A stretch of 5,548 nt of DNA from assembly GCA_938036745.1 (NCBI GenBank), contig CALHWG010000019.1, positions 1-5,548 on the forward strand, given 5' to 3'. Shown in pieces: positions 1-5,193 of this stretch (position 1 is its first letter; every line of letters begins with the position of its first letter). Position numbers and translations under genes: made by a program. The DNA comes from an uncultured bacterium (GTDB taxonomy: Bacteria; Patescibacteriota; Saccharimonadia; Saccharimonadales; Saccharimonadaceae). The notes beneath the pieces were generated by a model. That model was given only the letters and a program-made list of their open reading frames with translations, was not told the origin of the DNA and did not search any database.

Positions 1-245
1 TACTGTAATTCAGCAAGATCAGCAAGGTTAATCAATAAATTCATTACATAACCGCTCGAAATTTCAACTCCTTCATCAAGCATAATTTGATAAAAAATAT
101 CCAAAATCTTTTCGAAATATTCTTTAATCTCAATCGGAATTCTATCCTCATTACCAGAATTAGACTCGAACTCGCAAGCTTGAACATTTTTTTCAATATT
201 GATTTTTATTTCAAAAAAATATACAATAATTGAATATGCTAAAAA
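1..245 (-). CDS. Partial hypothetical protein, start unclear, runs off left edge
   Basis: I do not recognise this protein. On the minus strand the frame is open from just after a TAG (complement of 246-248) down to position 1, about 81 codons. That is unlikely by chance in DNA this AT-rich. The translation looks protein-like in its second half: an acidic, amphipathic stretch containing EDRIPIEIKEYFEK, then ILDIFYQIMLDEG, then a helical run ending NLLINLADLAELQ. There is no ATG, GTG or TTG near the upstream end. The first usable starts are TTG (complement of 102-104) and ATG (complement of 81-83), both inside the protein-like part. The real gene may therefore start at the TTG, use an unusual start, or have lost its 5' end. 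If real, it diverges from the MATE gene. Coordinates give the open frame, not a proven start. Confidence 0.35.
199..227 (+). promoter_or_regulatory. Sigma70-type promoter of the MATE gene
   Basis: A -35-like TTGATT (199-204) and a -10-like TACAAT (222-227) are separated by exactly 17 bases. The expected transcription start is about 233-235, directly before the ATG at 236. No Shine-Dalgarno sequence precedes that ATG, so the mRNA would be essentially leaderless. The region is AT-rich, so chance matches to the boxes are possible. Confidence 0.5.
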
Positions 246-1570
246 CTAAAAAAGAACTTCAAAAAATGTTCTTCGATAATTTTCTCGGCACGATTGCCGA
301 TAATCTTGTCGAAGCAAACTGGGCGCTAGTAATGGCCTGGTATCCAAATGTGGCTTATGCTCAAAAATCATTAACAATGTTTGCAGTATCAGATACGCTG
401 TGGGTGGTACTTTCATGCGCTTATTATGCCGTTCGAACAGCTCTAGTTGCAAATTTGCCAGCTTACATGGTGGGCAAAAGCGCCGAAAAAGCTTCGAAAC
501 CTTTAAAGAACGCATTTTATTTGGTTTATTTAATTTTAACACCAGCCGCTCTTATTTCTTTTATTTTTGCGGGCGAAATTCTCGGTAGCCTTGGAGTTTC
601 GAAAGAATTGCTTTCAATGTATGTACCTTATTGGCGAATTTGCGTAGCGACAATTTTCTTGATTTGCCCAAGCCAGTTTTTAATAACTTCTTATCTGAAA
701 GCAACTTTTCGAACACGAGAAGCAATGATTCTCGACCACGCTACAACTTGGTTTATGGCGATTGGTTCTTTTATAGCACTTTGGGTTTTTAATTGGGGAG
801 CGAATGGAATGATGATTGCTTGTTTTTTGGCTAACGCAATTCCACTGATTTATTTTTTAATTGCTAAACCTTGCCCGAACTTCTTTAAAAATGGTTTTGA
901 ATTTGATCAGAGATGGATTAAAAAACTTTGGTTAAATACAAAATGGGAAATTATCCGCAAATTAGCTCCACGAATTGTTGCTATTTTTGCAACATCATCG
1001 TTGTTATATCTTTCACCGTCATTCGTTTCAGCCCGATACTGGATTTATACGATTGGTGCTTTTCTTGAAGGCGTAGGTTCTGCAGCAGGCGAACTTGCAA
1101 ATGTTGACGTTTCTTACAACTCAAAATTAGGCTTTAAAACACAAAAAGAAGTTTATCAAAATAATAAATTTATTTGGCGATTAGCTTTAAAACTTTTCCT
1201 TATTCTCATAGTTTCGATTGGATTTTCGGCGCCAATTTGGGTGAATATTATTTCAAATGATTCAGCAGTGAAAAACGCAATCCTCAATCCGATGATTTTA
1301 ATTTTATTCGCGATCGAAGTTGGTTCAAAAATTCGCTATTATATTCTGCTTTCAATTACACGTTCATTTTTGAAAAAATACAATGGCACTATGCAAGTTA
1401 TTTATGCAGCAGCAACCAGCATTCTAACCCCAATTGGAATTTTAATTTTTCTAAAAACCTTAAACCTTGGCTTGACTGGCGTATTCTTAACCACTGCAAT
1501 TGTTGGATTTTTACAATTCTTTTTATCTGAAATTTATCTTCGAAAACAAAAGATTAAAGTTGGATTTTAA
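236..1570 (+). CDS. MATE/MOP-superfamily multidrug or flippase-type membrane transporter
   Basis: Polytopic inner-membrane protein of 444 residues, the usual MATE length (about 450). Hydrophobic blocks suggest 12 membrane segments in two six-helix halves, roughly at residues 10-34, 46-74, 92-115, 128-155, 166-185, 189-209, 239-260, 266-286, 313-339, 346-372, 384-407 and 411-434. A charged linker with KPCPNFFKNGFEFDQ joins the halves. MATE-like features are the block after helix 3 (GVSKELLSMYVPYWRI), the helix 4-5 region with YLKATFRTREAM, and the GANG turn before helix 6. MATE proteins export organic cations or drugs using H+ or Na+ gradients; substrate and ion cannot be told here, and a lipid-flippase-type MOP member is the alternative. 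I chose ATG 236 over the in-frame TTG at 230 because the predicted promoter places the transcript start after 230. The gene ends 49 bases before der, which has its own promoter; no terminator is evident between them. Confidence 0.65.
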   Translation: MLKTKKELQKMFFDNFLGTIADNLVEANWALVMAWYPNVAYAQKSLTMFAVSDTLWVVLSCAYYAVRTALVANLPAYMVGKSAEKASKPLKNAFYLVYLILTPAALISFIFAGEILGSLGVSKELLSMYVPYWRICVATIFLICPSQFLITSYLKATFRTREAMILDHATTWFMAIGSFIALWVFNWGANGMMIACFLANAIPLIYFLIAKPCPNFFKNGFEFDQRWIKKLWLNTKWEIIRKLAPRIVAIFATSSLLYLSPSFVSARYWIYTIGAFLEGVGSAAGELANVDVSYNSKLGFKTQKEVYQNNKFIWRLALKLFLILIVSIGFSAPIWVNIISNDSAVKNAILNPMILILFAIEVGSKIRYYILLSITRSFLKKYNGTMQVIYAAATSILTPIGILIFLKTLNLGLTGVFLTTAIVGFLQFFLSEIYLRKQKIKVGF

Positions 1571-1581
1571 TTTCGAAAAGT

Positions 1582-1610
1582 TTGAATTTTTAGGCATATT
1601 GTGTTATAAT
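1582..1610 (+). promoter_or_regulatory. Strong extended -10 promoter of der
   Basis: TTGAAT (1582-1587), a 17-base spacer and a perfect TATAAT (1605-1610), with TGT directly before the -10 making an extended -10 element. The expected start is about 1616-1620, while the der ATG is at 1620, leaving a leader of 0-4 bases. This is the best promoter match in the window and probably also drives pth. Confidence 0.8.
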
Positions 1611-1619
1611 TAAGAAACT

Positions 1620-3077
1620 ATGTCTAAAAATCTCCCTAAAGTTGCAATTATTGGTCAGGCGAATGTTGGAAAATCTTCGCTCTTTAATCGAATGATTCGC
1701 GCCCAGCAAGCCGTTGTGGCGCGAGAAGCCGGAACGACACGCGACAGCGTTCTTGGTAAAGTTAATTATAAAAAACAGGCTTTTTGGCTAATTGATACAG
1801 CCGGCTTGAAAGACCCGAACGATGAGTTTGAAGCCACAATTCAAGAACAAATTCAAGACGCGGTTGATGCCAGTGAATTGATTTTGGTAGTTCTTGATAG
1901 CACCAAACCTTTTTCGAACGAAGACCGATTGATTGCGAAAAAGGCTTTGAAATCTCGAAAGCCAGTAATTTTAGTTTTGAACAAAACTGACTTAAAAGGG
2001 AATTTACCAAATGAAGAATTTCTACGACTTGGTATTAAACCGATTATTCGAACTTCTGCCGAGCATAATGCTGGCGTTGATGAACTCTTGACCGAAATCT
2101 CTGAAAAAATTCCAAAAGTTAAAGAAGAAAAACGCGACGAAGATATAATTCGTGTGGCTTTGGTTGGTCGCCCAAATGCTGGAAAATCCTATCTTTTCAA
2201 TACGATGGCAGGCAAACAGCAGGCGATTGTTGCAAATGTCGCCGGAACAACACGCGATACCAACAAAACGCAAATTCGTTTTAATGAAAAAACCATCGAA
2301 ATTATCGACACAGCTGGAATGCGAAAACCCGGCAAGCAAGAAGTTGGAATTGAGAAATTTAGTGTGCTTCGAACTCTAAATGCGATTGACGAAGCCGATA
2401 TTTGTTTGCTTTTAATGGACGCAAATGAGCTCAACACTCAGCTTGATCAACGAATTGCTGGCTTAATTAATGATGCCGGAAAAGGGATGATTATCGTAGT
2501 TTCAAAATGGGATAGCGTTGAAGGAAAAGACGCTTTCACTCGCGACGCTTTGGCGCCACGAATCGCATATTACTTCAAATTTACACCTTGGGCACCGTTA
2601 ATTTTTACGAGTTCGAAAACTGGCCAAAATGTGACCAAAATTTATGATTTGATTTTGAAAGTTCACCGTAACCGCGCAAGGCAAGCAAAAACTTCAATCT
2701 TAAATCAGCTTCTACAAAAAGCAACTCAAGCCCATCCACCAGCAGGTTTGAAGAATACACATCCAAAATTGCGCTATATTTCACAAAGTGATAGCAATCC
2801 ACCTTGGTTTATTATTCACGGCTCAAATCTAAAATTTGTTCACTGGAGCTATAAACGATATTTAGAGCGCTTGATTCGCGAGAATTTTGATTATTCTGGC
2901 ACGCCGATTAAGTTTTCTTTTAGAGACGAAAAGCAAATCAAAGAAAACCGCGCAAGAATTTCGGCCGGTAAAAAAGTCATCAATAAAGCATCGGGCGCTC
3001 TTAAAAAGGCTGCCGATACTCAAAACAAACGCGAGCACAAACGCGATGAAAAACTTGCTCGAATTCAAAAAAAATAA
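1620..3077 (+). CDS. der: Ribosome biogenesis GTPase Der (EngA), double GTPase
   Basis: Cytoplasmic GTPase needed for late 50S subunit assembly. It has 485 residues, close to E. coli Der and longer than the roughly 436-residue Bacillus form. GTPase domain 1 has P-loop GQANVGKS (12-19), TTRD (39-42), DTAG (59-62), NKTD (121-124) and TSA (145-147). An acidic/lysine-rich linker (about 166-175) leads to GTPase domain 2, with GRPNAGKS (183-190), TTRD (210-213), DTAG (230-233), SKWD (295-298) and TSS (330-332). The C-terminal KH-like domain (about 355-437) carries the family block NPPWFIIHGS, then HWSYKRYLERLIRENF and GTPIKFSFR. A basic tail follows (about 438-485). Variations are GQAN instead of the usual GRPN in P-loop 1, A for V in P-loop 2, and S for N in the second NKxD motif. 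The start is fixed by the promoter ending at 1610. pth follows 42 bases downstream and is probably cotranscribed. Confidence 0.97.
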   Translation: MSKNLPKVAIIGQANVGKSSLFNRMIRAQQAVVAREAGTTRDSVLGKVNYKKQAFWLIDTAGLKDPNDEFEATIQEQIQDAVDASELILVVLDSTKPFSNEDRLIAKKALKSRKPVILVLNKTDLKGNLPNEEFLRLGIKPIIRTSAEHNAGVDELLTEISEKIPKVKEEKRDEDIIRVALVGRPNAGKSYLFNTMAGKQQAIVANVAGTTRDTNKTQIRFNEKTIEIIDTAGMRKPGKQEVGIEKFSVLRTLNAIDEADICLLLMDANELNTQLDQRIAGLINDAGKGMIIVVSKWDSVEGKDAFTRDALAPRIAYYFKFTPWAPLIFTSSKTGQNVTKIYDLILKVHRNRARQAKTSILNQLLQKATQAHPPAGLKNTHPKLRYISQSDSNPPWFIIHGSNLKFVHWSYKRYLERLIRENFDYSGTPIKFSFRDEKQIKENRARISAGKKVINKASGALKKAADTQNKREHKRDEKLARIQKK

Positions 3078-3083
3078 TAATTT

Positions 3084-3103
3084 TCGCCCCGCGCTTGGGG
3101 CGA
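3084..3103 (+). terminator. GC-rich hairpin between der and pth (weak terminator or attenuator)
   Basis: TCGCCCC (3084-3090) pairs perfectly with GGGGCGA (3097-3103) around the six-base loop GCGCTT. It follows the der stop codon after six bases and is preceded by an A-rich tract. The downstream run is only four T's (3104-3107) before CGAAAGG, so termination would be inefficient. The pth ribosome-binding site starts six bases after the stem, which suits partial read-through, 3' end protection of der, or reduced pth expression. Confidence 0.6.
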
Positions 3104-3108
3104 TTTTC

Positions 3109-3115
3109 GAAAGGA
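3109..3115 (+). promoter_or_regulatory. Ribosome binding site of pth
   Basis: GAAAGGA lies four bases before the ATG at 3120. The spacing is short but usable, and it supports this ATG. It contrasts with der and the MATE gene, which lack any such site, so pth appears to be an internal cistron of a der-pth transcript. The CGAAAG at 3108-3113 could pair with TTTTCG (3081-3086) in a fold competing with the hairpin. Confidence 0.6.
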
Positions 3116-3119
3116 TAAA

Positions 3120-3680
3120 ATGAAAATTATACTTTTTCAAGGCAATTTTCCAGAAAAATATAATGGAACGCGCCATAATATTGGCTTTGAATTTGCAGAT
3201 TTTTTAGCGAAAAAGTTTAACGCAAAATTCCAAGAAAAGCCAAAATTTAAAGCTTTTATTGCTGAAATTACACTTTTTGGTGAAAAAGTTTTGCTCGTTA
3301 AACCAACAACTTTTTATAACGAAACAGGTTTTTCAGCACGGGCAATTTGTGATTTTTATAAAATTGATTTTCGAAAAGATTTTTTAGCGATTCACGATGA
3401 TTTAGATTTAGATTTTGGCGTAGTTCGCGTTCGAAAAAGTGGTAGTTCAGCTGGAAACAACGGTTTAAAATCTTTAATTTTAGTTTTTGGTGAAGATTTT
3501 CCAAGAATTAAAATTGGCATCGCTAATGATTTTTTGCCAACAATCGGCGCGATGAATTTTGTTCTTGCAAAATTTTCGAAAAGTGAAAGCGAAAAACTGC
3601 CCCAGATTTTTGGAGTTTGTGAAGATTTTGTTGAAAAATTCACGAAAGATTCACTCAAAAACGATAAGCGCTCAATCTAA
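3120..3680 (+). CDS. pth: Peptidyl-tRNA hydrolase (Pth family)
   Basis: Cytoplasmic esterase that releases peptides from prematurely dropped peptidyl-tRNA, recycling the tRNA. It has 186 residues against about 194 in E. coli, so it is compact but complete. The N-terminal signature reads GNFPEKYNGTRHNIGFEFAD, with N9 and the catalytic histidine H19. PTTFYNETG (62-70) carries the substrate-binding N67, IHDDLDLDFG (91-100) carries D93, which activates the histidine, and GSSAGNNGLKSL (108-119) carries N114. FPRIKIGI (127-134) matches the beta strand near the active site. Two usual residues differ: the methionine before N67 is Y66, and the histidine before N114 is N113. The usual proline after the IGI strand is also missing, and the C-terminal lid (about 143-186) is short. 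The start is supported by GAAAGGA four bases upstream. It lies 42 bases after der, so the two translation genes probably share the der promoter. Confidence 0.93.
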   Translation: MKIILFQGNFPEKYNGTRHNIGFEFADFLAKKFNAKFQEKPKFKAFIAEITLFGEKVLLVKPTTFYNETGFSARAICDFYKIDFRKDFLAIHDDLDLDFGVVRVRKSGSSAGNNGLKSLILVFGEDFPRIKIGIANDFLPTIGAMNFVLAKFSKSESEKLPQIFGVCEDFVEKFTKDSLKNDKRSI

Positions 3681-3724
3681 AAAATATTCTTATTTGCTTT
3701 TATATAAATAATAAAAAATAGCCA

Positions 3725-3760
3725 TGGGGAATTCTGATATTTCTCAGCTTCTTAACCCCA
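3725..3760. other. Imperfect inverted repeat / hairpin after pth
   Basis: TGGG (3725-3728) can pair with CCCA (3757-3760), GAA (3729-3731) with TTC (3749-3751), and CTGA (3734-3737) with TCAG (3744-3747), closing the loop TATTTC. An internal loop and a five-base bulge interrupt the stem. It lies 45 bases after the pth stop and is GC-richer than its surroundings. No T run follows on either side, so it is not a canonical intrinsic terminator. It could be a 3' end structure, a small RNA or a protein site. Confidence 0.35.
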
Positions 3761-3825
3761 TCAAACACTACTTCAAATTTAGAAGATCTTTAACTTATTA
3801 AAATTTCTATAAAAAATCTACCAAA

Positions 3826-3858
3826 TTTCATATTCACTTCATAAAACTATCATAAAAT
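3826..3858 (+). repeat. Three tandem 11-bp direct repeats upstream of the ABC operon
   Basis: TTTCATATTCA (3826-3836), CTTCATAAAAC (3837-3847) and TATCATAAAAT (3848-3858) share a TCATA core at exact 11-bp spacing; the last two share TCATAAAA. Direct repeats at one helical turn are typical binding sites of OmpR/PhoB-type response regulators, and the core resembles a Pho-box half site. They sit just upstream of the permease start and overlap the likely promoter. The factor is inferred, not shown. Confidence 0.45.
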
Positions 3859-3873
3859 ATAGTTAAGTATGAA
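3838..3873. promoter_or_regulatory. Operator-like dyad overlapping the presumed ABC operon promoter
   Basis: TTCATA (3838-3843) plus AACTAT (3845-3850) is inverted as ATAGTT (3859-3864) plus TATGAA (3868-3873), with an eight-base centre and a 1- versus 3-base offset between the half-blocks. Candidate -10 elements TAAAAT (3853-3858), TATAGT (3858-3863) and TATGAA (3868-3873) all fall in or beside it. No clear -35 box stands at 17 bases from any of them, which fits an activator-dependent or repressed promoter. The transcription start is therefore unresolved. Confidence 0.4.
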
Positions 3874-3883
3874 ACTAAAGTGA

Positions 3884-3890
3884 AAGGAGA
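3884..3890 (+). promoter_or_regulatory. Ribosome binding site that sets the permease start at TTG 3895
   Basis: AAGGAGA is a strong Shine-Dalgarno sequence four bases before TTG 3895. An upstream in-frame GTG at 3880 would place this site inside the coding region and has no site of its own, so TTG 3895 is preferred. Confidence 0.8.
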
Positions 3891-3894
3891 TAGA

Positions 3895-5184
3895 TTGAAA
3901 ATCATACAAAAGTCACTGGCTTATGTTACGCGAAAGAAAAAAAGAACTACGATTGTTTTTTTAATTCTTACTGCAGTACTTTCAAGCCTATATGCGTGCT
4001 TAAGTGTAGTTAATTCTAGCAGTAATCTAGAAAATTCGCTATATAAAGCGTTGAATTCATCTTTCTCGATAGTTAAGAAAGATTCTCAGGGCTATTTTAG
4101 CTACAAAGATATTAAGAATATTCGAAATATTAAAGAAATCAAAGAATCATTACTCGAATATGAAGGCTTAGCCAAACCCATAGACGCTAAAGCTGTATCT
4201 GCCGACCAGCAAGTCCGGCGCGATGATATCGGTGAAGATTTAAAAAATACAGTTGCAATTCACAGCACTAATAGTACTGCTAAGAATACGCTCTTTAGCA
4301 GCGGTGTATTCAAACTCAAACAAGGTCGCCATTTGGAGCAAAACGATAAAGCAAAGGTCTTAATCCACGAGGCTTTTGCTCAAAAAAATAATCTAAAAAT
4401 TGGTGATAAAATTGAGCTAGATTTAATAAATGCGGGCGGTAAAAAAACTGAAACTCAAAAAACTAAATTCGAAATCATAGGGATTTTTAGCGGCAAAAAG
4501 CAAGAAAAATACACTGGTTTATCTTCTGATTTTAGCGAAAATACAATATTTTCAGATTTCGAAACGACTATGAAAGCACTTAATCTGCCAGAAAGTAAAC
4601 ACCTTTTAAGCAAAATAACTCTATATACCGAAACAGCAGATCAGCTGGATAAAGCCATCGCAAAAACTGAAAAGCTCAATATTGACTGGTCTAAATATAA
4701 GATCGAGAAAAATAATGCCGCTTTCAAAGATACTTTAGAATCAATAGCTGGAGTTAAAAATATTATCAATTTAATGACTTATTTGATAATAATTGGCGGA
4801 AGCGTAGTTCTTAGCTTAATTCTAATACTTTGGTTGCGTGAGAGGATTTATGAGATAGGAATTTTGCTTTCGATTGGCGCAAGCAAGCTTCAAATAGTAT
4901 TACAATTTATCATAGAGCTAGTTTTAATTTCAATCCCGACAATTATCAGCTCTTTCATTCTTGGAAAATTAGTTTTCAGCTTAATCACAAAAGGACTCAG
5001 TGAAGCCGAAGAAACCTCATCTATAGCGTCAAGTTTCACAAACAATATTTTTGGATTAGATAGCTTAACAGTTTTCGCACAAAGCTATAGCATATTAATT
5101 ACGATAATTATACTGTCCGTGATTACTGTGTCAATGATGATTTTAGTTAAAAAACCAAAGGAAATTTTATCAAAAATTAGTTAG
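3895..5184 (+). CDS. MacB/FtsX-type ABC transporter permease
   Basis: Membrane subunit of an ABC exporter or mechanotransmission system, 429 residues from TTG. A basic cytoplasmic N-terminus (YVTRKKKRTT) leads into membrane helix 1 (about 19-39). A large extracytoplasmic domain (about 45-285) of the MacB periplasmic-core type follows, with VFKLKQGRHLEQ, then VLIHEAFAQKNNLKIGDKIEL and FEIIGIFSG, which match the family's alternating strand pattern. Three C-terminal helices lie near 292-313, 333-363 and 397-418. Between helices 2 and 3 sits the FtsX hallmark RERIYEIGILLSIGAS (315-330), the cytoplasmic coupling segment that contacts the ATPase. The 1+3 helix topology is that of MacB and LolC/E. 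Family members export peptides or drugs, move lipoproteins or sense antimicrobial peptides; the sequence does not say which applies. The stop overlaps the ATPase ribosome-binding site. Codon use is distinct: about 18 of some 58 isoleucines are ATA, against very few in der and pth. Confidence 0.88.
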   Translation: MKIIQKSLAYVTRKKKRTTIVFLILTAVLSSLYACLSVVNSSSNLENSLYKALNSSFSIVKKDSQGYFSYKDIKNIRNIKEIKESLLEYEGLAKPIDAKAVSADQQVRRDDIGEDLKNTVAIHSTNSTAKNTLFSSGVFKLKQGRHLEQNDKAKVLIHEAFAQKNNLKIGDKIELDLINAGGKKTETQKTKFEIIGIFSGKKQEKYTGLSSDFSENTIFSDFETTMKALNLPESKHLLSKITLYTETADQLDKAIAKTEKLNIDWSKYKIEKNNAAFKDTLESIAGVKNIINLMTYLIIIGGSVVLSLILILWLRERIYEIGILLSIGASKLQIVLQFIIELVLISIPTIISSFILGKLVFSLITKGLSEAEETSSIASSFTNNIFGLDSLTVFAQSYSILITIIILSVITVSMMILVKKPKEILSKIS

Positions 5185-5188
5185 GAGA
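5183..5188 (+). promoter_or_regulatory. Ribosome binding site of the ABC ATPase, overlapping the permease stop
   Basis: AGGAGA begins inside the permease stop codon TAG (5182-5184) and ends five bases before the ATG at 5194. The overlap points to translational coupling and matched production of the two subunits. Confidence 0.85.
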
Positions 5189-5193
5189 ATATT

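Noticed and set aside
230..235. TTG at 230 as start of the MATE gene
   Set aside because: It lies before the predicted transcription start and has no ribosome-binding site. ATG 236, two codons later, fits better.
246..542. Antisense open frame inside the MATE gene (98 codons)
   Set aside because: It overlaps the better-supported transporter and is arginine- and leucine-rich as expected of a complement. There is no start context.
2022..2339. Antisense open frame within der (105 codons)
   Set aside because: It is fully opposite the Der GTPase domains and has no recognisable domain; its phenylalanine-rich run mirrors the lysine/glutamate-rich linker of Der.
2862..3176. Antisense open frame over the der 3' end and pth start (104 codons)
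   Set aside because: It lies opposite two well-supported genes, has low-complexity composition and no ribosome-binding site. It is a shadow of the real coding strand.
3783..3790. Palindrome AAGATCTT in the spacer before the ABC genes
   Set aside because: An eight-base AT-rich palindrome alone is expected by chance and nothing else is centred on it.
3681..3825. Possible tRNA, riboswitch or attachment site in the spacer after pth
   Set aside because: No cloverleaf, no CCA or T-arm consensus, no conserved riboswitch core, and no integrase or duplicated ends nearby.
3869..3883. Four-residue ORF (ATG AAA CTA AAG TGA) before the permease, as a leader peptide
   Set aside because: It has no ribosome-binding site and no regulatory codon run. 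Its ATG falls within the TATGAA arm of the dyad, so it is most likely chance.
3880..3894. In-frame GTG start five codons upstream for the permease
   Set aside because: The strong AAGGAGA site at 3884-3890 would lie inside the coding region, and GTG 3880 has no ribosome-binding site. TTG 3895 is correctly spaced and gives the usual short basic N-terminus of this family.
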